Counted from the first letter of the stretch, positions 1 to 8,230 are shown. The stretch is 21,969 nucleotides of DNA from JBOHWJ01 sp050736615 (GCA_050736615.1 JBOHWL010000013.1:1-21969), one strand, 5' to 3'. The notes: a model not told the origin generated them from the sequence alone. A program made the numbers and translations.

Positions 1-408
1 CCGGTGCATCGCGGCGACGTGGTGGTGTTCGTGTTTCCGCCCGATCCGACCAAAGACTTCATCAAGCGTGTGATTGGCATTCCAGGCGACACGGTGCAGA
101 TCAAAGCCGGCAAGCTTTATCTCAACGGCGTGGGCGTGCCGGACTCGCACGCTCATTTTATCGTGCCACAAGCCGACCGGATGCCGGGTACGCCGCGTGA
201 TTTCTTCGGCCCGGTGAAGGTGCCGCCGGGCGACTACTTCATGATGGGGGACAATCGCGATCGCAGCTATGACAGCCGCTTTTGGGGCTTTGTGCCCTTT
301 GACCATGTCGAAGGGCGCGCGATGTTCATTTACTGGTCATGGAACGCGGATAGCTCTTCGCTGGTTGGCAAGGTACGCTGGGACCGTATCTTCAAGGTGA
401 TCCATTAG
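1..408 (+). CDS. lepB: Signal peptidase I, C-terminal part (5' end outside window)
   Basis: Type I signal peptidases are membrane-anchored serine proteases that remove signal peptides from exported proteins using a Ser/Lys dyad. The window opens inside the gene, with frame 1 open from the first base. The visible 135 residues hold the catalytic-lysine box (FIKRVIGIPGD; the Lys codon is at 64-66) and the conserved GDNRDRSYDSRFWG box around 259-306. The N-terminal anchor and the catalytic Ser box lie upstream and cannot be checked. The insert between the two boxes is of ordinary length. The stop TAG is 23 nt before the next start, so the two genes are probably co-transcribed. The family assignment is secure. 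Confidence 0.95.
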   Translation, partial: PVHRGDVVVFVFPPDPTKDFIKRVIGIPGDTVQIKAGKLYLNGVGVPDSHAHFIVPQADRMPGTPRDFFGPVKVPPGDYFMMGDNRDRSYDSRFWGFVPFDHVEGRAMFIYWSWNADSSSLVGKVRWDRIFKVIH

Positions 409-431
409 TGCTTCACTGAGAGGAGGAGCAA

Positions 432-1091
432 GTGGCTGACGAAGCGGCTGAAGCGGCGGTGAACCAGGTGGGCGCGATGCTCGAGCATCTCGGGGCGCGA
501 TTTGACCTGGTGTTGGAAGCGGTCACAGGATTCGGCGGGCGGCTGCAAGCCTTGCGCGAAGAGATTGTCGGCCAATTCGCTGAAGTTGGCCGCCAGATTC
601 GCTTTCTCTCGGATCGCATCGCGGAGAACCGCGACGCCATCACAGACACTCGTTCCGATCTCGGCGCGGAGATGATCCGCGTGGGCGAGGCGTTGGGAAC
701 CGCGCGCGTCGAGTTTCGCGAGAGTATCGCGTCGGCGCGCCGGGACCTGGGTGATCAAATCGCGGCTCAAACCGTGGCGGCGGGCGAACGAGCCAGCGAA
801 ACGGTGCGGACGGTGACAGCACTGCGGACGCGTCTGGACGAGATTAACAGCGCGAGTGACCGGCTACGAGGCGAATTGGCGAGAATCGGCGAATTACCAG
901 GCAAAGAGGCGCATGGCGCCGCCGCGGCTCCCGGTGACTCTTTCAAGAAAATCGACGCCGGCCTTAAGCAAACCAATAAATCGCTGGCTAGCCTGTTGCG
1001 CAAGTTCGAACGCTTCGACGATCGCATTACCGTGCAGACCAAAGACCAGGACCAGCGTATCCGCAAGCTCGAACAACGCGCCCATCGCTGA
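432..1091 (+). CDS. Coiled-coil protein of unknown function
   Basis: This 219-residue protein is not recognised. It has no signal peptide or membrane segment. Residues ~10-150 are rich in Glu, Arg, Ala, Leu and Ile with heptad-like spacing, predicting long amphipathic helices or a coiled coil. An Ala/Gly-rich break follows near residue 160, then a second basic helical stretch (~170-219). The GTG start at 432 is favoured because a strong Shine-Dalgarno (GAGGAGGAG, 419-427) sits just upstream. It follows lepB by 23 nt on the same strand, suggesting one operon. It could be a structural or scaffolding protein, but nothing in the sequence fixes a role. Confidence 0.75.
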   Translation: MADEAAEAAVNQVGAMLEHLGARFDLVLEAVTGFGGRLQALREEIVGQFAEVGRQIRFLSDRIAENRDAITDTRSDLGAEMIRVGEALGTARVEFRESIASARRDLGDQIAAQTVAAGERASETVRTVTALRTRLDEINSASDRLRGELARIGELPGKEAHGAAAAPGDSFKKIDAGLKQTNKSLASLLRKFERFDDRITVQTKDQDQRIRKLEQRAHR

Positions 1092-1195
1092 TAGTCCGCG
1101 TCCAAAGCTCGCGCTTGTGATTTCACGCCAGGATTTGCTCATCGGTCCGCTTTTTATCATGCCAGCTCTGCTGATTTTGGGGGCTGCGCCCCACG

Positions 1196-1429
1196 ATCGT
1201 TGCTAACAAGACCGGGGACAAGCGCTTGCGGTCCGGCGTGCCGAAGGGCTGGCACGTCGGGGGTAAGACTGGTTCCGGCGGGCACCATACAACGAATGAT
1301 ATCGCTGTCATGTGGCCGCCCAGACGCGCGCCAATCATCGTAACGGCTTATTTCACCGGGGCTCGCGCGCCGAATGACGAGCGGAATATGGTTCTATCAG
1401 AGGTGGGGCGGCTCGCGACGGCGGTTTGA
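1196..1429 (+). pseudogene. Class A beta-lactamase, C-terminal remnant
   Basis: In frame from about 1196 the translation reads IVANKTGDKRLRSGVPKGW, then VGGKTGSG, then a strand-rich tail ending GRLATAV. This matches the last ~78 residues of class A (serine) beta-lactamases: the N-x-TG-x-x-R-x-R segment, the KTG box (Lys-Thr-Gly at ~1268-1276) and the C-terminal strands and helix. The signal peptide, the SxxK nucleophile, the SDN loop and the omega-loop Glu are absent. The same frame meets a TGA at 1172-1174, and the preceding coiled-coil gene ends at 1091, leaving no room for the rest. There is no convincing start or ribosome site (only TTG at 1226). It is a headless, inactive fragment. It keeps good family similarity, so the truncation is probably recent. 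Confidence 0.8.
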
Positions 1430-1573
1430 GGCTATCCGCGCCCATGATTATTCAGGGTACTTTTCCATCCCAGTGTTGTTTAAATTGTTGGAATTGGCGG
1501 GTGCTTAACTCATTTCGCGCGCAAGTCGTCGCACCTCCAGTGCAACCTCCAGCCGTGGGTTCGTAAGCGCGGC

Positions 1574-2563
1574 TCAGCGCGAGACAAATTCGGGCATGAC
1601 CTGCTTGACCAGCAGCTCGCCGGATTCCGGTGAGGACGGAAAGACGATGAAGTAGGTGGTTCCAAGCTCTTCGATTCGCGCCCGCAATTCGCGCCGGACT
1701 TCTTCCGGCGTACCATACAAGAGCACGGGCGAGAGGCGTGCCGCTTCCGGGTTCGGGTATCCCATTGTGCGGGCGACCGCGGCCAGCGCCGTATCCGCGT
1801 CGTTCTTGCTCCGCGCGACATTAACCAGGCACATGACGCTGAGCTCGACCGCGTCCCGCGGCCTTCGCACTTTGATCAGCATCTCCCGCAGCATCCCGAT
1901 GCGGCGTTTGAGTTCAGCTTTGTCGAATTTCACGGCGGCCGCGGGATCTTGAATAAAATCCTTGCCATTAACGATCGGCGGTATCATGTTCACGAGCTGT
2001 GCTTCAGCGGCGACCAGCTCGAGCATCCTCTTTCCAGATCCACCAATCATGATTGGCGGATGAGGCTTCTGAACAGGACGCGGATTGTTATAGGCGTTGT
2101 CAACCGAAAAGAAACGGCCGTGGTAAGTCGGCGCGCTCTGGGTCCACATCGCCTTCATCAATCTGATTGCATCGCCGAGCTGCTCGATGCGTTCAAGGTT
2201 AGAGGGGTATGGATAACCGTGCGCGTCGTATTCAGAGCGTTGCCAGCCGGCGCCGATTCCCATGATCAACCGCCCACCGCTTAGATGGTCGAGCGTAGAT
2301 GCCATCTTCGCTAGCATCGGCGGCGTGCGGAACGACATCGCCGCCACGGCCGGGACCAAGCGGACATTGTTTGTGATTGTGGCCAGTGCGCTTAGTGTCG
2401 AAAAACACTCGAGTTGCGGTGTTTGGGGCGCTCCCATCGGCGAGAAGAAATGATCGTTGATGGAAATCGAGTAAAAGCCGGTTGTATCGGCCCATTGCGC
2501 GGCGGCACGCGCAGCGGAAAAATCACCCGTGGGTAGAAAGAGCCCGAACTTGACTGGATTCAT
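1574..2563 (-). CDS. LLM-class (luciferase-like) flavin-dependent oxidoreductase
   Basis: This 329-residue TIM-barrel protein belongs to the bacterial luciferase/F420-dependent oxidoreductase family, which uses FMN or F420 in oxidations of varied substrates. Recognisable parts are the first strand (KFGLFLP), SINDHFF, LVPAVAAMSFRTPPMLAKMASTLDHLSGGRLIMGIGAGW, the ...YHGRFFSV...NPRPVQKPHPPIMIGG region typical of the F420-linked branch, and a C-terminal GTPEEV helix. The ATG at 2563 is chosen because a GGAG precedes it and the protein then begins directly with the first barrel strand; the frame is open 32 codons further upstream, but without family similarity. The substrate and the choice of cofactor cannot be decided from sequence. 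Confidence 0.88.
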   Translation of the reverse strand: MNPVKFGLFLPTGDFSAARAAAQWADTTGFYSISINDHFFSPMGAPQTPQLECFSTLSALATITNNVRLVPAVAAMSFRTPPMLAKMASTLDHLSGGRLIMGIGAGWQRSEYDAHGYPYPSNLERIEQLGDAIRLMKAMWTQSAPTYHGRFFSVDNAYNNPRPVQKPHPPIMIGGSGKRMLELVAAEAQLVNMIPPIVNGKDFIQDPAAAVKFDKAELKRRIGMLREMLIKVRRPRDAVELSVMCLVNVARSKNDADTALAAVARTMGYPNPEAARLSPVLLYGTPEEVRRELRARIEELGTTYFIVFPSSPESGELLVKQVMPEFVSR

Positions 2564-2621
2564 CTGCAGCTCTCCATTGAAATCGCGCATTTTTGGGGGG
2601 CCTTGATCCGACCGACAATAC

Positions 2622-2642
2622 GCGGGCACGGGGCATGCCCGC
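2622..2642. repeat. Short perfect inverted repeat upstream of the LLM oxidoreductase
   Basis: GCGGGCA (2622-2628) and TGCCCGC (2636-2642) are perfect 7-bp arms around a 7-nt spacer, about 60 bp upstream of the oxidoreductase start. It could be an operator or a leader hairpin. No regulator gene lies next to it, so this is only a structural observation. Confidence 0.35.
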
Positions 2643-2688
2643 AAACCGATTGAGCGCAAGACTCGAAGCTCGCCACGCGTGTATGGCC

Positions 2689-2849
2689 CTAGCAGGCGGT
2701 TGATAAATCACAGCCTGCACCCCCTCTCTTTCTCCCCCGCAAAAGAGCGGGAGAGAGGATTGAGGAAAGCAGCCATCTTTTATGCGCAGGGTGTTGAGGG
2801 CATCGGGATGCGACTGGCGATAAGAACGCCTTTTTCAACACCCTGCTAG
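2689..2849. mobile_element. Small non-coding MITE/REP-like element with terminal inverted repeats
   Basis: The left end (CTAGCAGGCGGTTGATAAA, 2689-2707) and the reverse complement of the right end (2831-2849, CTAGCAGGGTGTTGAAAAA) match at 16 of 19 positions. Both ends are flanked by or end in CTAG. A third copy of the end (CAGGGTGTTGA, 2787-2797) is internal and forms a perfect 11-bp inverted pair with 2835-2845. A GC-rich hairpin (arms ~2723-2740 and 2747-2758) lies between the ends. There is no open reading frame, so it would need a transposase in trans. Its right end overlaps the stop codon of the adjoining glycosyltransferase gene. Confidence 0.6.
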
Positions 2850-3760
2850 TCGTCCGAATTGATGGCATGCGCTCGCATTGCGCGCAAGCCGTCGCGCATG
2901 CCGAGCATGATCTCGAGCCGCTTTTCCTCGTGTGCAATTCGTTCCGGACCAGCCTTGGTGGTGCGCGCTTTCAGGTAGCGCATCGCCGCCAAAATCAAAT
3001 CAAGCGTCACCTTGGCTCGCCAATGCCGCTCGTGAAGGGTGCGGCAGTAGCCGCGCTCGCGGGCAACCCTGAGGAAACGCGCACGGTCGGCGCGCGCCGG
3101 CTCCACGTCATGATAGACCAGTGCTGCGGGCGCGTAGCCGATGCGCAAGCCGGCGCGTCTCAAACGCTGGGACATCTCGGTTTCCTCTTCATGGCCAGCC
3201 GCGCCCGGTCCCAGCCGTTCGTCGAAGAGCCCCACGCGATCCAGCGCCGTTCTGCGAAATGCCATGTTCGCGCCGAGCACTCCCCGCACTTCGATCACTT
3301 CTTCGCCATGATCGGCAATGGGTAAGTCCAGATAGGCCGCCAACGGGCGCCCGAGTTTATCTTCCGGGTCTTCCGCCGCCAGGATGCGCCCCTTCATCGC
3401 GGCGAACTTCCGATGCGTCTCGAAAAAATCCTCGACTGCCGCGACGTAGCCGGACGCGACAGTCAGGTCGTCATCGAGACACACGATGATGTCACTCTGC
3501 GCCTGTGCGATCGCGCGGTTCTGGATGCGGCATTTGCCGGGGCGCGGCTCGTGCAAATGAATAATGGGTAAAGCCGGGATGGATACCATGGCTGGTGCCG
3601 GGGTTCCGTTCTCGGCCACGATAACTTCGTGCTCGCCTCGGCGCAGTTGCGGCGTCAGGCTGTCAATAAGACGCGCCAGCGAGTCGGGCCGCGCATGAGT
3701 CGCGATGATGAGCGATAATTTCAAGCGACGATCACAGGCGTGGCAGCGCGCATCCGGCAT
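2846..3760 (-). CDS. Family 2 glycosyltransferase (GT-A fold)
   Basis: The first strand (LSLIIATHARPDSLARLIDSL) and the nucleotide-sugar/metal site (IIVCLDDDLTV, with a DDD in the DxD position) identify a GT2 inverting glycosyltransferase. It transfers a sugar from a nucleotide donor, probably to a glycan or glycolipid at the cytoplasmic face. VRGVLGANMAFRR and HEEETEMSQRLRRAGLRIGYAPAALVYHDV are the usual acceptor-side motifs with the catalytic Asp/Glu region. The C-terminal ~80 residues are basic and helical. The ATG at 3760 is used although no ribosome site is visible; a TTG 12 codons later, just before the first strand, is an alternative. The TAG stop (2848-2846) lies inside the end of a small inserted element, so the original C-terminus may have been longer. 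Confidence 0.88.
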   Translation of the reverse strand: MPDARCHACDRRLKLSLIIATHARPDSLARLIDSLTPQLRRGEHEVIVAENGTPAPAMVSIPALPIIHLHEPRPGKCRIQNRAIAQAQSDIIVCLDDDLTVASGYVAAVEDFFETHRKFAAMKGRILAAEDPEDKLGRPLAAYLDLPIADHGEEVIEVRGVLGANMAFRRTALDRVGLFDERLGPGAAGHEEETEMSQRLRRAGLRIGYAPAALVYHDVEPARADRARFLRVARERGYCRTLHERHWRAKVTLDLILAAMRYLKARTTKAGPERIAHEEKRLEIMLGMRDGLRAMRAHAINSDD

Positions 3761-3804
3761 AACACGCCGATGATCGCGCCTGATGCCACCAGGATGGGAA
3801 CGGA

Positions 3805-3890
3805 TGGTGCGAGAGGGGGGACTTGAACCCCCACGAGGTTGCCCTCACAAGGTCCTGAGCCTTGCGCGTCTGCCATTCCGCCACTCTCGC
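3805..3890 (-). tRNA. tRNA-Leu, anticodon CAG
   Basis: Read on the minus strand, an 86-nt cloverleaf runs from GCGAGAG (3890-3884) to the pairing CTCTCGC followed by A and an encoded CCA (3807-3805). The anticodon stem CAAGG/CCTTG encloses the loop CTCAGGA, giving anticodon CAG (positions 3857-3855), which reads CUG. The extended variable arm (around TGAGGGCAACCTCG) and the GGTTCAAGTCC T-arm fit a class II tRNA-Leu. Confidence 0.97.
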
Positions 3891-3988
3891 TGATGAATGA
3901 AAGAGTGTGACGGTCCGCACCAAACAATTCAAGCCGCAAGGATCTGTTGGTAAAACCGGTCGCGGACAATATCATACGCGTATGCCTA

Positions 3989-4081
3989 TTTTGTCATTCC
4001 GAGCACATCAGCGGAGCCGAGCGAACGAGTCGGCGAGCTGCGTCCAACTGAGCTGCCGGAGTCTCGCTCGGGATGACAAAA
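3989..4081. repeat. Inverted-repeat element, TGTCATTCCGAGC family
   Basis: TTTTGTCATTCCGAGC (3989-4004) and GCTCGGGATGACAAAA (4066-4081) are 16-bp inverted ends with one mismatch around a 61-nt interior, which contains a diverged copy of the core (GAGCGAACGAGTCGGCGAG). It lies between the tRNA and valS and is the most compact copy of a repeat family that recurs in five other spacers of this window. It has no coding capacity; it may fold as a hairpin in RNA or be a non-autonomous mobile unit. Confidence 0.7.
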
Positions 4082-4130
4082 AGAGCGGAGAAGCGAACGA
4101 ACGCCGCGCTCCCCGGCAGTCGCAAAATCG

Positions 4131-4136
4131 TATATA
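4131..4136 (+). promoter_or_regulatory. Possible -10 box for valS
   Basis: TATATA lies 18 nt before the TTG start of valS, which has no good Shine-Dalgarno at the usual distance. No clear -35 element is seen, so this is tentative. Confidence 0.3.
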
Positions 4137-4154
4137 GGGACTCACTGACGCACT

Positions 4155-6833
4155 TTGGAACTGAGCAAGACATTCGATCCCAAATCGGCCGAGGAGCACT
4201 GGTTCCAACTCTGGATTGACCGCGGCTATTTCAAAGCCGATCCGGCCAAATCCGGCGAGGTCTTCTCGATCGTCATTCCGCCGCCCAATGTCACCGGGCA
4301 GTTGCATCTGGGCCATGCCCTCAACGTCACCCTGCATGACGTAATCGTTCGGACACGCCGGATGCAGGGTTACAATACGCTGTGGCTGCCGGGCACCGAC
4401 CACGCCGGAATCGCGACCCAGAACGTGGTCGAACGGGAGCTGGCCAAGGAAGGCGGGAACCGCCACGAACTTGGACGCGAGGCGTTCGTTAAGCGTGTAT
4501 GGGAATGGCGCAAGACCTATGGCGGCCGTATCCTGGAGCAATTGCGCCGTTTGGGCGCCTCCTGCGATTGGAGCCGCGAGCGCTTTACCCTCGATCCGGG
4601 ATTGTCACGCGCCGTGGTTAAAGTGTTCGTTGAACTTTACCACGAAGGCCTGATTTATCGCGATCGGCGCCTAATCAACTGGTGCCCGCGATGTGAAACC
4701 GCACTGTCGGACCTCGAAGTCGATCACAAGGATAGGCAGGGAAGTCTCTGGTACATCCGATATCCATTCAGTGATGGCACCGGCGCGATCACGGTCGCGA
4801 CGACGCGTCCCGAAACGATGCTGGGCGATACCGCCGTCGCCGTGCATCCGGAGGACGAACGGTTTCATCCGCTGATCGGCAGGATGGTGCGGCTGCCGCT
4901 GATCGGCCGCGAGATTCTGATCATCGCCGACGACGTGGTCGAGCGCGGGTTCGGCACCGGCGCGGTCAAGGTCACGCCGGCCCATGACCAGAACGATTTC
5001 GAAATCGGGCGCCGTCATAGTCTGCAACAAATCTCCGTGATGGACACGCATGCGCGTATGACGGCGGCAGCCGGACCGTACCAGGGTCTCACGCGCGAGG
5101 AATGCCGCCGCCGCGTGATCGACGATTTGACGATGCAAGGACTGCTAGAGCGGGTTGAACCGCATGCGCATGCGGTCGGCGTATGCTCACGCTGCGATAC
5201 CGTGGTCGAGCCGATGCTGTCGGAGCAATGGTTCGTCGCGGTTAATAAGCCCGGTCACAACGGCAAATCGCTCGCCGGCGCGGCGATCGCGGCGGTCGAA
5301 GACGATCATACTAAATTTCATCCGAAATTCTGGGAAAACACCTATTTCTCCTGGATGCGGAATCTGCAGGATTGGTGTATCTCCCGCCAACTATGGTGGG
5401 GCCATCGGATTCCCGCGTGGTGGTGCGAACGATGCGCCGGTTCGCCGATCGTCGCGGAAGCGCGGCCTGCTGCCTGTCCGGTCTGCGGCGGTGGCGATTT
5501 ACGCCAGGATGATGACGTGCTCGATACCTGGTTTTCTTCCGCACTGTGGCCGTTCTCGACACTTGGCTGGCCCGAGCGGACGACGGATTTGACCAAATAT
5601 TATCCGACCAGCCTGCTGATCACCGGCTTCGACATCATTTTTTTCTGGGTTGCGCGGATGATGATGATGGGGCTGCGCTTCATGGATGACGTGCCCTTCA
5701 AGAACGTTTACATCACGCCGCTGGTGCGCGACAAATTCGGCAAGAAGATGACGAAGTCGCGCGGCAACGTGGTGGATCCGCTGGAAATCATGGACCGCTA
5801 CGGCACCGACGCGGTGCGTTTTACCTTAGCGCAATTGGCAATTCAGGGACGCGATCTGATTTTGTCGGACGAGCGGCTGGCGGCTTCGCGTGCCTTTGCG
5901 AACAAGGTCTGGAACGCCGCGCGTTTTCTATTGATGAACCTGACGGACGCCCCTCAGCCGCTGGAGCCGGTTGAAATCTCAAAGCTGGATTTGGCCGAAC
6001 GCTGGATTCTCAGCCGCATGGACGATACGGTGCGCGAGGTTACCGCCGCGATCGGCGCTTATGAATTTAACACAGCCGCGATGGTGCTGTATCAGTTCAT
6101 CTGGCACGAGTTCTGTGACTGGTATATCGAGCTTTCCAAGGAACCGCTCAAGGCGGGCGGCGAGCGCCAGAGGGCGGCACGTTACGTCCTGACACACTGT
6201 TTCGATTGCCTGCTGCGCCTGTTGCATCCGTTCATGCCGTTCATTTCCGAGGAAATCTGGCAATCGGTGCGGCCATATCTAAAGCAGGCCGGCCTCGCGC
6301 CCCATTTGGCGGTGGCGAAATTTCCGGTCGCCACTGATACCAGCCTGCTTTCGCCCGAGGAAGCCGCCGCCATGACCCGCTGCATCGACGCGACGCAGGC
6401 GGTGAATTCCTTGCGGGCCTTGATTGGCCATCACCCCGGTCAACGCGTCACGGCGGTTTTACGACAGACCGACGGCGACATGGGAGTGCTCGATAGCTGG
6501 AAAAGCTACGCGATGATTCTGGGAAAGGTTGGACAGCTCGAGGTCGTTGAGCGCTCCTCGGCGCCTTCGGGGCGGGTCGTCTTCTCACCGCTGGGATGGG
6601 CCGAAATCGGCGTCGCGGCGCCGGAGAACTTCGATTTCGACAAAGCCCGCGAGATGCTCCGCAAGAAGCTCGACGAGGTGAAAACGCATCTCGGACGCCA
6701 TCGCGGCCGCTACGCGAACGAAGGTTTTCGCGCCAAGGCAAGTGCCGAGACGATCGCGGAAATTGGGGAAAAGATCGCCGCGCTGGAAGCGCAGGAGAAG
6801 CTGCTTCTGACGCAAATCCGGCAACTCGGATAA
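4155..6833 (+). CDS. valS: Valyl-tRNA synthetase
   Basis: This class I aminoacyl-tRNA synthetase charges tRNA-Val with valine in the cytoplasm and edits mischarged threonine. At 892 residues it is normal for bacterial ValRS. The ATP-binding HIGH motif appears as HLGH (residues 51-54, in PPPNVTGQLHLGHALN) and the KMSKS loop as KMTKS (531-535). The editing domain carries TTRPETMLGDTAVAVHP. Cys pairs in WCPRCETALSD, CSRCDTVVEP and CERC...CPVCGGGD suggest zinc sites. The DTWFSSALWPFSTLGWP region, the anticodon-binding helices (ALSKEPLK-like) and a C-terminal coiled coil (~815-892) follow in the expected order. The start is TTG at 4155; MELSKTFDPKSAEEHW aligns with the usual family N-terminus, so it is preferred despite the rare codon. 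Confidence 0.97.
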   Translation: MELSKTFDPKSAEEHWFQLWIDRGYFKADPAKSGEVFSIVIPPPNVTGQLHLGHALNVTLHDVIVRTRRMQGYNTLWLPGTDHAGIATQNVVERELAKEGGNRHELGREAFVKRVWEWRKTYGGRILEQLRRLGASCDWSRERFTLDPGLSRAVVKVFVELYHEGLIYRDRRLINWCPRCETALSDLEVDHKDRQGSLWYIRYPFSDGTGAITVATTRPETMLGDTAVAVHPEDERFHPLIGRMVRLPLIGREILIIADDVVERGFGTGAVKVTPAHDQNDFEIGRRHSLQQISVMDTHARMTAAAGPYQGLTREECRRRVIDDLTMQGLLERVEPHAHAVGVCSRCDTVVEPMLSEQWFVAVNKPGHNGKSLAGAAIAAVEDDHTKFHPKFWENTYFSWMRNLQDWCISRQLWWGHRIPAWWCERCAGSPIVAEARPAACPVCGGGDLRQDDDVLDTWFSSALWPFSTLGWPERTTDLTKYYPTSLLITGFDIIFFWVARMMMMGLRFMDDVPFKNVYITPLVRDKFGKKMTKSRGNVVDPLEIMDRYGTDAVRFTLAQLAIQGRDLILSDERLAASRAFANKVWNAARFLLMNLTDAPQPLEPVEISKLDLAERWILSRMDDTVREVTAAIGAYEFNTAAMVLYQFIWHEFCDWYIELSKEPLKAGGERQRAARYVLTHCFDCLLRLLHPFMPFISEEIWQSVRPYLKQAGLAPHLAVAKFPVATDTSLLSPEEAAAMTRCIDATQAVNSLRALIGHHPGQRVTAVLRQTDGDMGVLDSWKSYAMILGKVGQLEVVERSSAPSGRVVFSPLGWAEIGVAAPENFDFDKAREMLRKKLDEVKTHLGRHRGRYANEGFRAKASAETIAEIGEKIAALEAQEKLLLTQIRQLG

Positions 6834-6861
6834 GGTATGAAACCTCTACACAAGCCTGGGT

Positions 6862-7009
6862 TGTCATTCCGAACGGAGTCTGCCGCTAGGGAAGATCTGC
6901 ACATGGTGTTACTAGTTCATTCTGAGTTCAGCGAAGAATCCCGGATCTTTTCGATTTTGCGGGCTTTTTGCCGGGATTCCTCACTTCACGGACTCCGTTC
7001 GGAATGACA
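6862..7009. repeat. Inverted-repeat element with perfect 19-bp ends
   Basis: TGTCATTCCGAACGGAGTC (6862-6880) is repeated exactly in inverse at 6991-7009. The interior contains GAAGAATCCCGG and CCGGGATTCCTCAC, which can pair as an inner stem. It starts 28 nt after the valS stop and could act as a strong RNA hairpin at the 3' end of that transcript, though no T-tract follows. Confidence 0.75.
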
Positions 7010-7342
7010 CCAACAGCCTGTGCAAGAGATTCCCTACCGCAGCCGCAGGCGAAGCGAGCACGCCAGTGAAGCGAAGCGAAACGAGCAGGCGAGTCCGCGC
7101 GCCGCATTTTGAGTCAGAGTCTGCGAGGTGCGTTCAAAATAAGTGAGGAATCCCGGATAAACCCGAAGGGAAAGAGCAGGCCCTCGCTTCCTGAAACGCA
7201 GCTCGTCGACTCGCCTGCTCGCTTTGCCGCACAGAGCGGCTACGCTAGTGCGCTTGGAATGACAGATTAAGCCTCGTGCGGAGCTTCCCCAAGGAATCTT
7301 TCTGCAAAGTTTCGGGATTCCTCATGCGCGCGGAATGGCCGC
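7010..7342. repeat. Composite of degenerate repeat copies between valS and nadC
   Basis: No plausible gene is seen here. The core CGAGCAGGCGAGTC (7082-7095) recurs inverted at 7208-7221. GTGAGGAATCCCGG (7143-7156) is the inverse of 6971-6984, and CGGGATTCCTCA recurs at 7313-7324. GGAATGACA (7256-7264) is another end sequence. This looks like nested or decayed insertions of the same family as the neighbouring 148-bp element. The nadC promoter must lie in or downstream of it. Confidence 0.6.
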
Positions 7343-7381
7343 GTGTTGCGTGCGCGGAGATTCCCTAACAAACTTACCGCG

Positions 7382-8230
7382 ATGGAACTATTCGAGCAGC
7401 TTGATCTTTCCGATCTGATTCGGCGGGCGCTGGCCGAGGACGTCGGTCAGGGTGATATCACCACGGCGGCGACGGTGCCGTCGGGCCGGTCGGGCAAAGC
7501 CCGCGTCACGGTCAAGGAGCCAGGCGGTATCGTGTTCTGCGGGGGCCCGCTAATGGAAGCCGTGTTCGCCTTGGCGAACGTCAATCCGACGCGCTTCGCA
7601 GTTGTCAATGAAGGCGAACGGCTGGCGGCGGGCGAGACGGTCGCGGAAATCGAAGGCAGCCTCGCCGGTCTTCTGATTGGCGAGCGCACCGCGCTCAACT
7701 TCGCGCAACTGATGTCGGGAATCGCGACCCTGACGCGCCGTTACGTTGACGCCATTGCCGGCACCCGCGCGCGTATCATTGACACGCGCAAGACCCATCC
7801 CGGTTTGCGTGCGCTCGAAAAATACGCCGTGCGCGTGGGCGGCGGCACCAACCATCGCTTCGGTCTGGATAGCGGCGTCTTGATCAAAGAAAACCATATC
7901 GCCGCCGCCGGCTCGATTAGCAGGGCGCTCGACGGCGCTCGCGCCCTCGCGCCACATACGCTGCGGATTGAAGTCGAATGCGAAACGCTGGCGCAGGTCG
8001 AGGAGGCTAAACAGGCCGGCGCGGACGTCATCCTGCTGGATAATATGAGCCCCGACGAGATGCGCAAGGCGCGCGCGTTGGCCATCGGGGTGGTGCTCGA
8101 AGCGTCGGGCGGGATCACGCTCGCGCGCGTGCGCGAAGTGGCTGAAGCGGGAGTTGACCTGATTTCGGTCGGCGCCTTGACCCATTCGCCTAAAGCCGCC
8201 GACCTCAGCATGCGGATAGAAACGGCTTAG
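7382..8230 (+). CDS. nadC: Nicotinate-nucleotide pyrophosphorylase (quinolinate phosphoribosyltransferase)
   Basis: NadC converts quinolinate and PRPP to nicotinate mononucleotide, CO2 and pyrophosphate in de novo NAD synthesis. The 282-residue length is typical. Visible motifs are EDVGQGDITT near the N-terminus, LNFAQLMSGIATLT, the substrate-binding IIDTRKTHPGLR (122-133), GGGTNHRFGLDSGVLIKENH (~143-162), IEVEC (186-190), ILLDNM and LEASGGI toward the end of the barrel. The ATG at 7382 matches the usual NadC N-terminus (MELFEQLDLSDLIRRAL). The frame extends to a TTG at 7343, but those codons lie against repeat-derived sequence and are not family-like. No clear Shine-Dalgarno is seen. nadA and nadB are not in the window. 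Confidence 0.96.
   Translation: MELFEQLDLSDLIRRALAEDVGQGDITTAATVPSGRSGKARVTVKEPGGIVFCGGPLMEAVFALANVNPTRFAVVNEGERLAAGETVAEIEGSLAGLLIGERTALNFAQLMSGIATLTRRYVDAIAGTRARIIDTRKTHPGLRALEKYAVRVGGGTNHRFGLDSGVLIKENHIAAAGSISRALDGARALAPHTLRIEVECETLAQVEEAKQAGADVILLDNMSPDEMRKARALAIGVVLEASGGITLARVREVAEAGVDLISVGALTHSPKAADLSMRIETA

Noticed and set aside
856..1206. Plus-strand 116-codon frame overlapping the coiled-coil gene
   Set aside because: It is a +1 shadow of the coiled-coil gene and is unrelated to the beta-lactamase fragment that follows in a different frame.
3891..4154. Possible T-box leader upstream of valS
   Set aside because: No T-box consensus or specifier-loop arrangement is visible; the folded sequence is the dispersed inverted repeat.
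6862..7342. CRISPR-like array
   Set aside because: The repeats are inverted and irregularly spaced, without constant-length unique spacers, and no cas gene is present.
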